Below are positions 27,124-38,559 of a DNA stretch of 64,000 nucleotides, piece by piece. The notes below the pieces were generated by a model, which worked only from the letters and a program-made list of their open reading frames with translations, was not told where the DNA came from and ran no database searches. The DNA is from Pantoea trifolii. Lineage in GTDB: Bacteria; Pseudomonadota; Gammaproteobacteria; Enterobacterales; Enterobacteriaceae. The stretch lies in the NCBI RefSeq assembly GCF_024506435.1, contig NZ_JANIET010000001.1, positions 2,728,001 through 2,792,000 on the forward strand, read 5' to 3'. The position numbers and the translations under genes are program-made. The first letter of the stretch is position 1; each line of letters begins with the position of its first letter.

Positions 27124-29157
27124 ATGACTATAGTCGCTAAAAAAATTCTGGTAACGTGCGCGCTGCCGTACGCAAACGGTTCAATCCATCTCGGTCACAT
27201 GCTTGAACACATTCAGGCTGACATTTGGGTCCGTTACCAGCGAATGCGTGGCAACCAGGTTCACTTCATCTGTGCAGACGACGCCCACGGCACGCCAATT
27301 ATGCTGAAAGCGCAGCAGCTGGGCATCGCGCCGGAGCAGATGATCGCGGAGATGAAGCAGGAGCACGAGACCGATTTCGCTGGCTTCAACATCAGCTATG
27401 ACAACTATCACTCGACGCACGGCGACGAAAACCGCCAGCTGTCTGAGTTGATTTATGGTCGTCTGAAAGAGAACGGCTTCATCAAGAACCGCACCATCTC
27501 GCAGCTGTACGATCCTGAAAAAGGCATGTTCCTGCCGGACCGTTTCGTGAAAGGCACCTGCCCGAAATGTAAGTCACCGGATCAGTATGGCGATAACTGC
27601 GAAGTGTGCAGCGCGACCTATAGCCCGACCGAGCTGATCGACCCGAAATCGGTGGTTTCAGGCGCGACGCCGGTGCTGCGTGATTCCGAGCACTTCTTCT
27701 TTGATCTCCCTTCTTTCAGCGCGATGCTGCAGGCGTGGACGCGTTCAGGCGCGCTGCAAGAGCAGGTGGCGAACAAGATGCAGGAGTGGTTTGAGTCGGG
27801 CTTGCAGCAGTGGGATATCTCCCGCGATGCGCCTTACTTTGGCTTCGAAATTCCTGGCGCGCCGGGCAAATACTTTTACGTCTGGCTGGATGCGCCAATC
27901 GGTTACATGGGTTCGTTCAAAAATCTGTGCGACAAGCGCGGCGATCTCGATTTCGACGAGTTCTGGAAGAAAGATTCCACCACCGAGTTGTATCACTTCA
28001 TCGGTAAAGACATCGTCTATTTCCACAGCCTGTTCTGGCCGGCGATGCTGGAAGGCAGCAACTTCCGCAAGCCAACCAACCTGTTCGTACACGGTTATGT
28101 GACGGTGAACGGCGCGAAGATGTCCAAATCGCGCGGTACCTTTATTAAAGCCAGCACCTGGTTGCAGCATCTGGATGCCGACAGCCTGCGTTATTACTAC
28201 GCGGCCAAGCTCTCTTCGCGCATCGACGATATCGACCTGAATCTGGAAGATTTCGTTCAGCGCGTGAATGCGGACGTGGTGAACAAAGTGGTGAACCTGG
28301 CGTCGCGTAATGCGGGCTTCCTGACCAAACGCTTTGGCGGCAAGCTGGCGAGCGAACTGGCCGATCCGGCACTGTATCAGACCTTTGTTGATGCCTCTGA
28401 GAAGATTGGCGAAGCCTGGGCCAGCCGCGAATATAACCGCGCGATCCGTGAAATCATGGCGCTGGCCGATCTGGCGAACCGCTATGTCGATGAGCAGGCA
28501 CCTTGGGTGGTGGCGAAGCAAGAAGGCCGCGATGCCGACCTGCAAGCGATCTGCTCAATGGGTATCAACCTGTTCCGCGTATTGATGACCTGGCTGAAGC
28601 CGGTGCTGCCATCACTGACCGAACGCACCGAAGCCTTCCTGCAGAGCGAACTGAGCTGGGATGCGATTGCCCAACCGCTGCTGGATCATGAAGTAGCACC
28701 GTTCAAAGCGCTGTATGGCCGTATCGAAATGACCAAAGTTGACGCGCTGGTTGAGGCTTCGAAAGAAGACGCGGCGGCGGCGAACAAACCTGCAGCAACC
28801 GGTCCGCTGGCCGATGCGCCGATTGGCGACACCATCACCATTGATGATTTCGCCAAGGTCGATATGCGTGTGGCGCTGATCGAAAAAGCTGAGCTGGTTG
28901 ACGGTTCCGACAAGCTGCTGCGTCTGGAGCTGGATTTGGGTGGCGAGAAGCGCCAGATTTTCTCTGGCATTCGCGCAGCCTATCCGGATCCGTCCGTGCT
29001 GGTCGGCAAGATGACCATCATCGTGGCTAACCTCGCGCCGCGTAAAATGCGCTTCGGTATTTCAGAAGGCATGGTGCTGTCAGCGGGTCCAGGCGGCAAA
29101 GACCTGTTTGTGTTGTCCGTCGATAGCGGTGCAGTGCCGGGTATGCCGGTTAAGTAA
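27124..29157 (+). CDS. metG: MetG, methionyl-tRNA synthetase
   Basis: A 677-residue class I synthetase, the same length as E. coli MetG. It has the HIGH-equivalent HLGH at about residues 21-24, the zinc knuckle CPKCKS ... CEVC (about 145-162), and the KMSKS loop (about 332-336). The anticodon-binding helical domain follows to about 550, and a C-terminal tRNA-binding OB-fold dimerisation domain (from about 575, [16 protein letters not shown]) ends the protein. It charges initiator and elongator tRNA-Met. The start [11 protein letters not shown] fits homologues; 15 upstream in-frame codons overlap the repeat region and are not conserved. Confidence 0.98.
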   Translation: MTIVAKKILVTCALPYANGSIHLGHMLEHIQADIWVRYQRMRGNQVHFICADDAHGTPIMLKAQQLGIAPEQMIAEMKQEHETDFAGFNISYDNYHSTHGDENRQLSELIYGRLKENGFIKNRTISQLYDPEKGMFLPDRFVKGTCPKCKSPDQYGDNCEVCSATYSPTELIDPKSVVSGATPVLRDSEHFFFDLPSFSAMLQAWTRSGALQEQVANKMQEWFESGLQQWDISRDAPYFGFEIPGAPGKYFYVWLDAPIGYMGSFKNLCDKRGDLDFDEFWKKDSTTELYHFIGKDIVYFHSLFWPAMLEGSNFRKPTNLFVHGYVTVNGAKMSKSRGTFIKASTWLQHLDADSLRYYYAAKLSSRIDDIDLNLEDFVQRVNADVVNKVVNLASRNAGFLTKRFGGKLASELADPALYQTFVDASEKIGEAWASREYNRAIREIMALADLANRYVDEQAPWVVAKQEGRDADLQAICSMGINLFRVLMTWLKPVLPSLTERTEAFLQSELSWDAIAQPLLDHEVAPFKALYGRIEMTKVDALVEASKEDAAAANKPAATGPLADAPIGDTITIDDFAKVDMRVALIEKAELVDGSDKLLRLELDLGGEKRQIFSGIRAAYPDPSVLVGKMTIIVANLAPRKMRFGISEGMVLSAGPGGKDLFVLSVDSGAVPGMPVK

Positions 29158-29167
29158 GGGATTTTTG

Positions 29168-29304
29168 CCCTCACCCTAGCCCTCGCCCGCTTGCGGGAGA
29201 GGGAACCGCTCAGTGCGGTCATTTAATCTTGATTCTACTTTTTGCAAACCTGCTCCACCTAATCATTCCCTCGCCCGCTTGCGGGAGAGGGCTAGGGTGA
29301 GGGC
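29168..29304. repeat. Inverted pair of CCCTCACCCT / GGGTGAGGG palindromic repeats
   Basis: The left unit (29168-29210) reads CCCTCACCCTAGCCCTCGCCC then GCTTGCGGGAGAGGGA. The right unit (29268-29304) carries CCCTCGCCCGCTTGCGGGAG and then AGGGCTAGGGTGAGGG. They face each other across about 57 bases. The right unit contains the stop codon and last codons of the DUF559 gene. Same family as 9859-9970. Confidence 0.88.
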
Positions 29305-29648
29305 CCAGGCAGCAACAACTGCCGATATATCTCCTCCATCACCGCATCAAACTCTTCGAAAACCTGATGATTCCAGAATCTAATCACTCTCCAGCCACCG
29401 CGCTGTAAATAATCCGTTCTTCGTTGATCATAAATTTTCGCTTCATCTTCATTATGTTGTCCGCCATCCAGCTCAACGATCAGCAGCCTTTCAATACAGG
29501 CGAAATCCACGATATAACATCCAATCGGATGCTGACGCCGAAACTTCACGCCGCATAAATTCCGGTTACGCAAAAAACGCCATAATAGATGCTCCGCTTC
29601 TGGCATCGCCTGACGCAGTTGTCGCTGACGCGTAATCGCTTTCATCAT
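29292..29648 (-). CDS. DUF559 endonuclease-like protein
   Basis: A 118-residue protein with the DUF559 domain, a small Vsr/PD-(D/E)XK-like nuclease fold. Visible motifs are AEHLLWRFLRNR, GVKFRRQHPIGCYIVDF (Asp as possible catalytic residue) and LLIVELDGGQH (Glu-Leu-Asp), followed by the YDQRRTDYLQRGGWRVIRFWN segment split as YDQRRTDYL and GWRVIRFW. I chose the ATG at 29648, with GTGAGG just upstream; an ATG at 29645 and a GTG at 29663 are alternatives. Its stop TAG and C-terminal PGPSP lie inside the right-hand palindromic repeat. The function of these proteins is unknown; nuclease activity is an inference. It is absent from E. coli at this locus. Confidence 0.8.
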   Translation of the reverse strand: MMKAITRQRQLRQAMPEAEHLLWRFLRNRNLCGVKFRRQHPIGCYIVDFACIERLLIVELDGGQHNEDEAKIYDQRRTDYLQRGGWRVIRFWNHQVFEEFDAVMEEIYRQLLLPGPSP

Positions 29649-29801
29649 CGCCCTCACTTTCACGCTATCGGCTTACCCTACGTCATGTTTAAAGGAATAA
29701 AAGATCGCGATGAAAAAGCTGGAATCTGCATTCCAATGTGATCGCTAGCACGCTAATCGCTTAATGCGTATGATAAAGCGCTACGAAAACAGGAGCCTGA
29801 C

Positions 29802-30185
29802 ATGCCTGCCGTACTCTCTGCTTGTTGGCGCTATGTGCGCGCCTTCGCCATCATCTATGCGGCGCTTTACGCCGGAATGGGGATTTCTGCCCTACTCCCG
29901 ATAACCATTCCTGGCAGCATCATCGGCATGCTGCTGCTGTTCCTGTTGCTGGCGCTGCAAATCATGCCGGTTGAGTGGGTGAAACCCGGATGCCATTTAC
30001 TGATTCGCTATATGGCGCTGCTGTTTGTGCCGATTAGCGTCGGCGTGATGGGCTATACCGATATCCTCACCGCGCAGTTTGGACCGATTGTGGTGTCGTG
30101 CATTGTCAGTACTTTTATGGTGCTGCTGATTGTCGGTCTAAGTGCAGAACGTTTGCAGCGCCCGCAGGAGAAGCCGAATGATTGA
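29802..30185 (+). CDS. yohJ: YohJ, CidA/LrgA-family membrane protein
   Basis: A 127-residue protein with four hydrophobic segments (E. coli YohJ 132). It contains the family signature [22 protein letters not shown] (given in parts: [12 protein letters not shown] at about 30-41) and [17 protein letters not shown]. CidA/LrgA proteins are holin-like; in E. coli YohJ is named as a possible partner of YohK, and the pair has been linked to solute export across the inner membrane. The ATG has AGGAG 8 bases upstream. Its stop overlaps the yohK start by 8 bases. Confidence 0.9.
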   Translation: MPAVLSACWRYVRAFAIIYAALYAGMGISALLPITIPGSIIGMLLLFLLLALQIMPVEWVKPGCHLLIRYMALLFVPISVGVMGYTDILTAQFGPIVVSCIVSTFMVLLIVGLSAERLQRPQEKPND

Positions 30186-30870
30186 CGCATGGTGGTCGCT
30201 GCCGCTGACCGTAATCTCCTATTTTCTGGCGCGCAAACTGGCGGCGAAAATCAATATCTCCATCGTCAATCCATTGCTGGTGGCGATGACGATTGTCATT
30301 CCGATTCTGCTGCTCACCAATCTGCCTTACACGCGCTATTTTGCCGGCAGCAGCCTGCTCAATCAGTTGCTGCAACCGGCGGTTGTCGCGCTGGCGTTGC
30401 CGCTGTATGAGCAGATGCATCAGATTCGCGCGCGCTGGAAAACCATCATCAGCGTCTGTTTCATCGGCAGCATCACGGCGATGGTGTCAGGCACCGCGAT
30501 TGCGCTGTGGATGGGCGCAACGCCGGAAATCGCCGCCACCATTATGCCGAAATCCGTTACCACGCCGATTGCGATGGCGGTCTCCGCCTCGCTGCACGGT
30601 ATTCCCGCCATCAGCGCTATTTGCGTGCTGATCGCCGGTGTGCTGGGTGCGGTGTTTGGTCATATGCTGCTTAATCTGTTTAAGGTGAAAAACAAATCTT
30701 CGCGCGGCTTGGCGATTGGAAACGCTTCGCACGCATTAGGCACCGCGCGCGCCGCCGAGATTGATTATCAGGAAGGTGCCTTCAGCTCACTGGCTTTGGT
30801 GATTTGCGGCATCATCACTTCGTTACTGGCACCCTTCCTTTTTCCGCTATTAATGCATTGGTGGGGCTGA
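30178..30870 (+). CDS. yohK: YohK, CidB/LrgB-family membrane protein
   Basis: A 230-residue polytopic inner-membrane protein (E. coli YohK 231). It has the LrgB stretch [19 protein letters not shown] (about residues 122-140) and the glycine-rich [14 protein letters not shown] (about 180-193). The start ATG lies inside the end of yohJ (8-base overlap, GGAG upstream), so the two are translationally coupled. The gene ends 124 bases before cdd. Regulation is not evident; the yohJ upstream region has TGTGATCGCTAGCACG, a weak CRP-like match. Confidence 0.9.
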   Translation: MIDAWWSLPLTVISYFLARKLAAKINISIVNPLLVAMTIVIPILLLTNLPYTRYFAGSSLLNQLLQPAVVALALPLYEQMHQIRARWKTIISVCFIGSITAMVSGTAIALWMGATPEIAATIMPKSVTTPIAMAVSASLHGIPAISAICVLIAGVLGAVFGHMLLNLFKVKNKSSRGLAIGNASHALGTARAAEIDYQEGAFSSLALVICGIITSLLAPFLFPLLMHWWG

Positions 30871-30873
30871 AAC

Positions 30874-30891
30874 TTGCGAGAGATCTCGCAA
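30874..30891. promoter_or_regulatory. Palindrome between yohK and cdd
   Basis: TTGCGAGA-GA-TCTCGCAA is a perfect 8-base inverted repeat with a 2-base centre, 4 bases after the yohK stop. No T-run follows. It could be a terminator-like hairpin of yohJK or a repressor site upstream of cdd. Further on, TATAAA (about 30941-30946) is a possible cdd -10. Confidence 0.35.
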
Positions 30892-30994
30892 AGTTGAAAC
30901 AACCCAATCAGCTTGCATTGTCAGAGCGACTTGGATCACATATAAAACCTCTGGCGGCGCATCGCCGCTAACGCGTAACTGAGGCCATCACATC

Positions 30995-31891
30995 ATGCAT
31001 TCACGATTCCTTACTGCTTTTTCTGCCCTGCCCACTGCGCTGCAAGCTGCAATTCAGCCGCTGCTCGATGCGCCGGATTTTCACGGCGTATTGCGTCCGC
31101 AGGATGTCGCGCAACTGAAACAGCTTACCGGTCTGGATGATGATGCGCTGGCGCTGGAACTGCTGCCGCTGGCGGCGAGCTGCGCGGTGGCAACCGTATC
31201 AAATTTTAATGTCGGCGCGATCTCGCGCGGCGTCAGCGGCCACTGGTATTTCGGCGCCAACATGGAGTTCCTGCACACGCCGCTACAGCAGACGGTGCAC
31301 GCCGAGCAAAGTGCCATTACGCATGCCTGGCTGCGCGGTGAAGAGAAACTGGCAGCGATTACCGTCAACTACACGCCGTGCGGACATTGTCGTCAGTTTA
31401 TGAACGAGCTGAACAGCGGCACGGCGATTCGCATCAGCCTGCCTGGACGCGCGGTTAGCACGCTGGGCGACTATTTGCCGGATGCGTTTGGTCCAGCCGA
31501 TCTGAACATCACTGAACGTCTGCTGACGCCGATCGATCATGGTTTTGCCGTTCAAGGTGATGCGTTGCAACAGGCTGCCATTACTGCCGCCAATCACAGT
31601 CACGCCCCTTATAGCCAGAGTTACAGCGGCGTGGCGCTGCGCAGCCTGAGCGGCAAGGTCTTTACCGGTCGCTATGCGGAAAACGCCGCCTTCAACCCAA
31701 GCTTGCCGCCGCTGCAGGCCGCACTGATTTTGATGAACATGAGCAACGAAGCGCTGGAGACTATTCAGCAAGCCGTTTTGGCAGAATGTCAGGAGAGCAC
31801 GCTGAGTCAGTTGGATGCGACTCGCGCGACGCTTAAGGCGTTGGGATGTGAGGATTTCTCACTTACTTTAGTTTCGAAAACATCAGTTTAG
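30995..31891 (+). CDS. cdd: Cdd, cytidine deaminase
   Basis: A 298-residue deaminase of the long (tandem-domain) dimeric type (E. coli 294). The zinc site is His102 and Glu104 in VHAEQSA with Cys129 and Cys132 in TPCGHCRQF, all at the E. coli positions. The C-terminal half is a degenerate catalytic domain ([16 protein letters not shown]). It turns cytidine and deoxycytidine into uridine and deoxyuridine in pyrimidine salvage. In E. coli cdd answers to CytR and CRP; an imperfect CRP-like AGCGACTTGGATCACA precedes the -10 here, but its position is not convincing. Confidence 0.96.
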   Translation: MHSRFLTAFSALPTALQAAIQPLLDAPDFHGVLRPQDVAQLKQLTGLDDDALALELLPLAASCAVATVSNFNVGAISRGVSGHWYFGANMEFLHTPLQQTVHAEQSAITHAWLRGEEKLAAITVNYTPCGHCRQFMNELNSGTAIRISLPGRAVSTLGDYLPDAFGPADLNITERLLTPIDHGFAVQGDALQQAAITAANHSHAPYSQSYSGVALRSLSGKVFTGRYAENAAFNPSLPPLQAALILMNMSNEALETIQQAVLAECQESTLSQLDATRATLKALGCEDFSLTLVSKTSV

Positions 31892-32051
31892 TGATCCTTT
31901 TACCGCTTTTGTGACCTTCTGTTAACAAAAGCTGTACATCTGCAGGAATTTTCATAGGATCGGGCGCCAGAACCTCTTCACTTCAAGATGGACTGGCGTG
32001 ACCTTTTCCCGGCGATACGTCAGAAAACACTGCAACCGGAGCAAGCACTGC

Positions 32052-33749
32052 ATGGAACTCGACTACGAAAGTAAACGCCCGCTGTATATTCCTTATGCGG
32101 GTCCGATCCTGCTGGAATTTCCGCTGTTGAATAAAGGCAGCGCCTTCACCCTCGAAGAACGTAACGAATTTAACCTCAACGGTCTGCTACCGGAAGCGGT
32201 AGAAACCATCGAAGAGCAGGCAGAACGTGCCTGGCGCCAGTTCCTGGATTTCAAAAACAACAACGACAAGCATGTCTATCTGCGCAACATCCAGGACACC
32301 AACGAAACCCTGTTCTACCGCCTGCTCGACAATCATCTGGAAGAGATGATGCCGATTATCTACACCCCAACGGTCGGCGCGGCCTGTGAACACTTCTCTG
32401 AAATCTACCGTCGCGCGCGCGGCGTGTTCATCTCTTATAACAACCGCGATCGCATTGAAGACATGCTGCAGAACGCCACTAAGCAGAATGTAAAAGTGAT
32501 CGTGGTGACCGATGGCGAACGTATTCTTGGTCTCGGCGATTTGGGTATCGGCGGCATGGGCATCCCAATCGGTAAGCTGTCGCTGTATACCGCGTGTGGC
32601 GGCATCAGCCCGGCTTACACCTTGCCGGTGGTGCTGGATGTTGGCACCAACAACCAACAGTTGCTGAACGATCCGCTCTACATGGGCTGGCGTCATCCGC
32701 GTATCACTGGCGAAGAGTACGAAGAGTTTGTTAACGAGTTCATCCAGGCAGTCAACCGTCGCTGGCCGAACGTGCTGTTGCAGTTCGAAGACTTCGCGCA
32801 GAAAAACGCCATGCCGCTGCTGGAGCGCTATCGCGATGAGATCTGCTGCTTCAACGACGATATTCAGGGCACCGCCGCAGTGACCGTCGGCACGCTGATC
32901 GCCGCCAGCCGCGCTGCGGGCAGCCGCCTGTGCGAGCAGAAAGTGGTGTTCCTCGGTGCCGGTTCTGCCGGTTGTGGTATCGCCGAGCAAATCATCGCGC
33001 AGATGAAGTCGGAAGGTTTGAGCGATGATGAAGCGCGTGGCCGCGTGATGATGGTCGATCGCTTCGGTCTGCTGACCGACAAACTGCCGAACCTGCTCAA
33101 TTTCCAGAGCAAGCTGGTGCAGAAGAGCGAGAGCCTGAAAGATTGGGATACCGATAGCGATTCAATTTCTCTGCTCGACGTGGTGCGCAACGCCAAGCCG
33201 GATATTCTGATCGGCGTGTCAGGTCAACCTGGCCTGTTCACCGAAGAGATCATCCGCGAGATGCACAAGCACACCAAGCGTCCAATCGTTATGCCGCTGT
33301 CGAACCCGACGTCACGCGTGGAAGCAACGCCAGCCGACATCATCGCCTGGACCGACGGTGCCGCGCTGGTTGCCACCGGCAGCCCGTTCTCACCGGTGAC
33401 CTGGAAAGGGAAAACCTATCCAATCGCCCAGTGCAACAACTCCTATATCTTCCCTGGCATCGGTTTGGGTGTCATCGCTGCGGGCGCCAGTCGCGTGACG
33501 GATTCGATGCTGATGACCGCCAGCCGCGCACTGGCCGACTGCTCACCGCTGGTTAACGATGGCGAAGGTCCGGTTCTGCCGGAGATCAAAGATATACAAG
33601 GCGTGTCCAAGCTGATTGCCATTGAAGTGGGCAAAGCCGCGCAGCTGGCTGGTGTGGCGGTGGTGACCTCGGAAGATGTGCTGTCGAAAGCCGTCAGCAA
33701 CAACTTCTGGCTGCCGCAGTATCGTAATTATCGCCGTACTTCGATCTGA
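32052..33749 (+). CDS. maeA: MaeA (SfcA), NAD-dependent malic enzyme
   Basis: A 565-residue enzyme of the same length as E. coli MaeA. It oxidatively decarboxylates malate to pyruvate with NAD. Motifs visible are the tyrosine region [23 protein letters not shown] (in parts: IIYTPTVG, about residues 101-108), [15 protein letters not shown] (about 155-169), [12 protein letters not shown] for metal and malate binding (about 268-279) and the NAD site [15 protein letters not shown] (about 302-316). The ATG at 32052 has GGAG upstream; 18 upstream in-frame codons are not conserved. It stands alone with a perfect terminator stem. In E. coli it lies at another locus. Confidence 0.96.
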   Translation: MELDYESKRPLYIPYAGPILLEFPLLNKGSAFTLEERNEFNLNGLLPEAVETIEEQAERAWRQFLDFKNNNDKHVYLRNIQDTNETLFYRLLDNHLEEMMPIIYTPTVGAACEHFSEIYRRARGVFISYNNRDRIEDMLQNATKQNVKVIVVTDGERILGLGDLGIGGMGIPIGKLSLYTACGGISPAYTLPVVLDVGTNNQQLLNDPLYMGWRHPRITGEEYEEFVNEFIQAVNRRWPNVLLQFEDFAQKNAMPLLERYRDEICCFNDDIQGTAAVTVGTLIAASRAAGSRLCEQKVVFLGAGSAGCGIAEQIIAQMKSEGLSDDEARGRVMMVDRFGLLTDKLPNLLNFQSKLVQKSESLKDWDTDSDSISLLDVVRNAKPDILIGVSGQPGLFTEEIIREMHKHTKRPIVMPLSNPTSRVEATPADIIAWTDGAALVATGSPFSPVTWKGKTYPIAQCNNSYIFPGIGLGVIAAGASRVTDSMLMTASRALADCSPLVNDGEGPVLPEIKDIQGVSKLIAIEVGKAAQLAGVAVVTSEDVLSKAVSNNFWLPQYRNYRRTSI

Positions 33750-33755
33750 TAAATC

Positions 33756-33791
33756 CGTTGCCGGATCATTTAGATCCGGCAACGTTTAAAA
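33756..33791 (+). terminator. Terminator of maeA
   Basis: CGTTGCCGGATC (33756-33767) pairs perfectly over 12 bases with GATCCGGCAACG (33773-33784) around ATTTA, followed by TTTAAAAAAA. Confidence 0.8.
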
Positions 33792-33841
33792 AAACGTCAG
33801 CCAACGGGCGTTTACTTGCTTCCCCCGCCCGCCTCAAGTAG

Positions 33842-34603
<762 letters not shown>

Positions 34604-34621
34604 GTGGTAGCGGTGCATTTT

Positions 34622-34645
34622 GTAGGGTCGCCATTTATGGCGACC
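34622..34645. repeat. Short palindromic repeat unit (family GTAGGG-TCGCCAT)
   Basis: GTAGGGTCGCCAT-TT-ATGGCGACC is a complete unit and the cleanest palindrome of the family in the window. It lies 18 bases after the sanA stop. Confidence 0.85.
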
Positions 34646-34654
34646 ACCAATGTA

Positions 34655-34680
34655 AAAGGGCCGCATTGCGCGGCCCTTTG
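34655..34680. terminator. Bidirectional terminator between sanA and mglC
   Basis: AAAGGGCCGC pairs with GCGGCCCTTT around ATTGC. T-rich sequence follows on the plus strand (TTTGTTTG) and TTTTACA on the minus strand. Confidence 0.8.
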
Positions 34681-34696
34681 TTTGTTGTGTGATGTC

Positions 34697-35707
34697 TTAT
34701 TTTTTACGTGCGTACTTCAGTGAATCCAGCGCCACAGCGAAGATGATGATGCCGCCCTTGATGATGTACTGCCAGTAAGGGTTGACGCCGATGTAGGTCA
34801 AGCCGTAGTTGATGACGGTAAAAATGATGACACCGGTCACCACGCCCGCTACAGAACCCACGCCACCGGCAAACGACACTCCGCCGACCACACAAGCCGC
34901 AATCGCATCCAGCTCATACATAAAGCCGAGGTTGTTGGTAGCGCTGCCGATACGGCCCGCTTCCAGCATCCCGCCGAACGCGTAGAACACGCCTGACAAT
35001 GCATACACCAGAATCAGGTTGAACGGTACGTTTACGCCAGACACTTTCGCCGCTTCCGGGTTACCACCGATAGCGAAGATGTTGCGGCCGAAACGGGTTT
35101 TATTCCACAGCACCCAAACAAATACGATGGCAATCACGGCGTAGAAGGTGATGAACGACAGTTTGAAGTCACCGAAACGCAGGAAGCCCTGAGCAAATTT
35201 GGAGAAGCCAGGATCGAAACCGGCAATCGGTGATGCCCCCACAAAGTCGTAATAGAGTGAGTTGATGCCGTAAACGATGATCATGGTGCCCAGGGTGGTG
35301 ATAAATGGCGTTACCTTGAGGTAAGCAATGATCACACCGTTTACCAGACCAATCACGCCGCCGATGATGCACACGGTCAGGATAACTACCGGGATTGGCA
35401 CGGTGTCCAGATGCGGGAACACCTTGTTCGCGTTATCCATCGCCTGCAGCAGCGTTGCTGCCACCACCGCCGCTAAACCTACCTGACGACCCGCTGAAAG
35501 GTCCGTACCTTGAGTGACAATCAAACCGGCCACGCCCAATGCAATAATAATACGCACTGAGGATTGGGTCAGAATATTACTTAGGTTCATTAAACTTAAG
35601 AACGTTGGATCCTGGAAAATAATAATTGCCAGCAGTACAAACAGGACAACGTAAATGCCGCCCTCTTTTAACCAGGTTAGCGCATTCTTTTTAGTAGTCG
35701 CTTTCAT
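34697..35707 (-). CDS. mglC: MglC, galactose/methyl-galactoside ABC permease
   Basis: A 336-residue inner-membrane permease, the same length as E. coli MglC, of the BPD_transp_2 (ribose/galactose) type with about 8-10 helices. Visible family stretches are GVAGLIVTQGTDLSAGRQVGL, GVIIAYLKVTPFITTLGTM and AACVVGGVSFAGGVGSVAGV (each read in parts). It forms the membrane channel of MglBAC for galactose, glucose and methyl-galactosides. It starts 18 bases after the mglA stop and ends at the shared terminator. Confidence 0.97.
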   Translation of the reverse strand: MKATTKKNALTWLKEGGIYVVLFVLLAIIIFQDPTFLSLMNLSNILTQSSVRIIIALGVAGLIVTQGTDLSAGRQVGLAAVVAATLLQAMDNANKVFPHLDTVPIPVVILTVCIIGGVIGLVNGVIIAYLKVTPFITTLGTMIIVYGINSLYYDFVGASPIAGFDPGFSKFAQGFLRFGDFKLSFITFYAVIAIVFVWVLWNKTRFGRNIFAIGGNPEAAKVSGVNVPFNLILVYALSGVFYAFGGMLEAGRIGSATNNLGFMYELDAIAACVVGGVSFAGGVGSVAGVVTGVIIFTVINYGLTYIGVNPYWQYIIKGGIIIFAVALDSLKYARKK

Positions 35708-35725
35708 GTTAAAGCCCTTGCTTCA

Positions 35726-37246
35726 TTAAAGGTGTAATGACGCTAAACGCAGGATTTCATTCTGCGAGGTCGTTTTGGTATCAACAATGCCTGCTACTTG
35801 GCCATTACTCATCACTAAAATACGATCGGTAATACCCAACAGTTCTGGCATTTCAGAAGAGATAATAATGATGCCCTTCTCTTTCTTCGCCAACTCAGCA
35901 ATAAGTTGGTAGATTTCGAATTTCGCGCCCACATCAATCCCGCGCGTTGGTTCATCCAGCATCAATATTTCCGGCTGCGTTAATAACCAGCGACCAATGA
36001 TCACTTTTTGTTGGTTACCACCGGAAAGCGAACCAATTTGCGTATGATGACCTGGCGTTTTCACGCGCATCGAATCAATCACCCATTGGGTATCGCTTTT
36101 CATGCGTTTATTATCGAGCAGCCCCATGCTGGATTTATACTTTTTAATATTGGAGATAAGCGAGTTAAAGCCAATATCCAGATACGCATAAATACCGGTG
36201 GAACGACGCTCTTCCGTCACCAGCGCAAAACCGTGGTTAATGGCTTCGTTGGCACTGTGGTTATTAATCGCCTTACCGTGCAATTTAATCGTGCCGCCCG
36301 ACTTTTCGCGAATCCCAAACAGAGTTTCGACGATGTCGGTACGCTTGGCGCCCACCAAACCGGCAATACCCAGAATTTCACCTTTACGCAGATCGAACGA
36401 GATATCACGAATTGAAGGCTGACGCAGTGAGGTTAAATGACGCACCTCAAGAATGGTTTCCCCCGGCACGTTGGTTTTGTCCGGGAAACGCTGGTTCAAT
36501 GAACGGCCAACCATCATCGAGATGATCTTGTCCATATCCAGCCCTTCCAGCGGCTGAGTGGCGATCCACTGCCCATCACGCAAAATGGTGATCTCATCGC
36601 ACAGCTGGAATATCTCTTCCATCTTATGCGAGATATAGACAATGCCGCAGCCGCGATCTTTCAGCTTACGAATAATCGTGAACAAGTGATTCACTTCTTT
36701 TTCGGTCAGCGATGATGTCGGCTCATCCATAATGACAATCTTCGCGTCATAGGAAAAAGCTTTGGCGATTTCGATCATCTGCATCTGCGAGACAGATAAG
36801 GTGGCGACTTTATCGCGCGGATCGATATCAATATCTAATTCATCAAAGATCGCTTTGGTATCGCGATACATTTTATCCTGATCAACAAATACGCCTTTAC
36901 GTGGATAACGGCCAAGCCACATGTTATCCATGACGTTGCGTTGCAGAACCAGGTTTAATTCCTGATGCACCATGGAAACGCCATTTTCCAGCGCCTCTTT
37001 GGAGCTCTTATAATCAATTTCTTCACCCTGAAACAGGATGCTCCCCGTATCCTTTTTATAAATCCCAAACAGACATTTTAATAATGTAGATTTCCCGGCG
37101 CCGTTTTCTCCCATTAATGCATGAACGGAGTGCGGCCGCACTTTTAAATTCACATTATCTAAGGCTTTAACCCCTGGAAATGATTTAGAGACATTCGTCA
37201 TCTCCAGCAGATATTCACGCTGTGTGGTCGGATTCTCACTGGCCAT
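35726..37246 (-). CDS. mglA: MglA, galactose ABC transporter ATPase (two-domain)
   Basis: A 506-residue ATPase with two fused nucleotide-binding domains, as usual for sugar importers (E. coli 506). The first domain has Walker [10 protein letters not shown] (about residues 45-53), signature LSVSQMQ and Walker [12 protein letters not shown]. The second domain has the degenerate P-loop GLVGAKRTD, the signature SGGNQQKV and [11 protein letters not shown], so only the first site is expected to be fully active. It powers galactose uptake with MglB and MglC. The gap to mglB (70 bases) contains the mRNA-stabilising hairpin at 37287. Confidence 0.97.
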   Translation of the reverse strand: MASENPTTQREYLLEMTNVSKSFPGVKALDNVNLKVRPHSVHALMGENGAGKSTLLKCLFGIYKKDTGSILFQGEEIDYKSSKEALENGVSMVHQELNLVLQRNVMDNMWLGRYPRKGVFVDQDKMYRDTKAIFDELDIDIDPRDKVATLSVSQMQMIEIAKAFSYDAKIVIMDEPTSSLTEKEVNHLFTIIRKLKDRGCGIVYISHKMEEIFQLCDEITILRDGQWIATQPLEGLDMDKIISMMVGRSLNQRFPDKTNVPGETILEVRHLTSLRQPSIRDISFDLRKGEILGIAGLVGAKRTDIVETLFGIREKSGGTIKLHGKAINNHSANEAINHGFALVTEERRSTGIYAYLDIGFNSLISNIKKYKSSMGLLDNKRMKSDTQWVIDSMRVKTPGHHTQIGSLSGGNQQKVIIGRWLLTQPEILMLDEPTRGIDVGAKFEIYQLIAELAKKEKGIIIISSEMPELLGITDRILVMSNGQVAGIVDTKTTSQNEILRLASLHL

Positions 37247-37286
37247 AATTTACCTGGCTAAATAAAGCGTTGGTCAGATGCAATAA

Positions 37287-37307
37287 GGCGCGGCGAAATG
37301 CCGCGCC
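37287..37307 (-). other. Intercistronic hairpin between mglB and mglA
   Basis: GGCGCGGC pairs perfectly with GCCGCGCC around GAAAT. A stable hairpin at this junction usually protects the mglB part of the message, so that the binding protein is made in excess over the membrane parts. Confidence 0.7.
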
Positions 37308-37316
37308 CAGGATGAA

Positions 37317-38312
37317 TTACTTCACAAACTGCGACAGATTTTCTTTATCTACTGGTACGTAAGGAACACGTACGATTTTGTTGTCCATCTTGAAGTTGGT
37401 GCCAGCGGTTGGCTCTTTGCCATTGGCCAGATTGTTAGCAATATCCAGCGTCGCTTTCGCCTGGTTTTCCGCATCGTTCAGCACGGTACCGGCCAGTGCG
37501 CCTGATTTCACCAGCGCCAGCGCTTCTGGCAGTGCATCGACACCGAACACTGGAATGCTGGTTTTGTTGTGCGCTTTCAGCGCTTCAACCGCACCCATTG
37601 CCATCGCATCGTTGTTGGCGATAATCACTTCAATCTTGTCGGCGTTCGGGCCAGAGAGCCAGGCGTCAACTTTGTCTTTTGCCTGTGCGGTGTCCCACAT
37701 CGCGGTATCCATCGCCAGCTGCTGCGTTTTCAGACCGTCTTTGTTCAGGGTATCGATCACGTATTTGGTACGCGCTTCAGCATCCGGATGGCCCGGCTCG
37801 CCTTTCAGCAGCACAAACTGAATCGTACCGTCTTTGTTCAGATCCCACGCTGGCGTAGCTTTCCAGTGCTTCTCAATCAGCTGACCCTGGATAATGCCTG
37901 ACTCTTTAGAATCGGTACCGACGTAGTAGGCTTTCGGATAGCTGGCCAGCACTTTGGCGTTAGGTTCTTTATTGAAGAACACCACCGGCACGTCGTTGCC
38001 GCGCGCTTTATCAATCACCACTGCCGCAGCAGCCGGATCCACCAGGTTGATAGCCAGCGCTTTCACGCCTTTAGCCATCAGCACGTCAATCTGGTCGTTC
38101 TGTTTGGACTGGTCGTTCTGTGAGTCGTTCATCAGCAGCTGAATGCCGCCCAATGATTTCGCTTCTTTCTCAATGTCCTTACGCACCATCGACATGAAGT
38201 TGTCGTCGTATTTGTAAATCGTCACGCCAATGCGGGTATCGGCGGCGTGCGCAGTTGCACCAAACATCATGCTGGCAACCAGTGCTGTGAGCGTGAAAAC
38301 CTTCTTATTCAT
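37317..38312 (-). CDS. mglB: MglB, periplasmic galactose/glucose-binding protein
   Basis: A 331-residue periplasmic protein (E. coli 332). The signal peptide ends at AHA-A (residues 21-24) and the mature chain begins [17 protein letters not shown]. Ligand-contacting features of the family are present: the DDNF start, HPDAEAR, and NNDAMAMGA. The calcium-site loop DLNKDGTIQ is also seen. It binds D-galactose and D-glucose and serves MglAC transport and Trg chemotaxis. The ATG at 38310-38312 is used because homologues begin MNKKV. A 240-base leader separates the mapped-by-sequence promoter from the gene. Confidence 0.97.
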   Translation of the reverse strand: MNKKVFTLTALVASMMFGATAHAADTRIGVTIYKYDDNFMSMVRKDIEKEAKSLGGIQLLMNDSQNDQSKQNDQIDVLMAKGVKALAINLVDPAAAAVVIDKARGNDVPVVFFNKEPNAKVLASYPKAYYVGTDSKESGIIQGQLIEKHWKATPAWDLNKDGTIQFVLLKGEPGHPDAEARTKYVIDTLNKDGLKTQQLAMDTAMWDTAQAKDKVDAWLSGPNADKIEVIIANNDAMAMGAVEALKAHNKTSIPVFGVDALPEALALVKSGALAGTVLNDAENQAKATLDIANNLANGKEPTAGTNFKMDNKIVRVPYVPVDKENLSQFVK

Positions 38313-38559
38313 GGTATCTCCGGTTTTTATGTAGGGCATTTCATTGCGCTATGTGCCTGCGGGCAAACAGCGCCGTCGGTTGTAAACCTGATAATGGGCG
38401 GACGCGTAACGCAAAGCCGGGCCACCATCGCAATCCTGACTTCCCTGTAGGTAAACGCTTCCTGAAGAGTGTTGTGAACTATTTCAATCGGCTACTGAAA
38501 CCGGCTGGGAAGTGGATTTCTCAGCGTTACATGATGTTTCAGTCCGGTAAGACGCTGCC

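Noticed and set aside
27745..28545. 266-codon minus-strand frame inside metG
   Set aside because: Antisense shadow of metG without ribosome site or recognisable domains.
30900..30995. CRP/CytR control region for cdd
   Set aside because: The only CRP-like sequence (AGCGACTTGGATCACA) has a poor left half and touches the -10, so activation as in E. coli is not supported.
32187..32990. 267-codon minus-strand frame inside maeA
   Set aside because: Antisense shadow of maeA; no start signal and no family resemblance.
35726..37246. Damaged second ATP site in MglA
   Set aside because: The degenerate [10 protein letters not shown]-loop is normal in this family and is also present in E. coli MglA.
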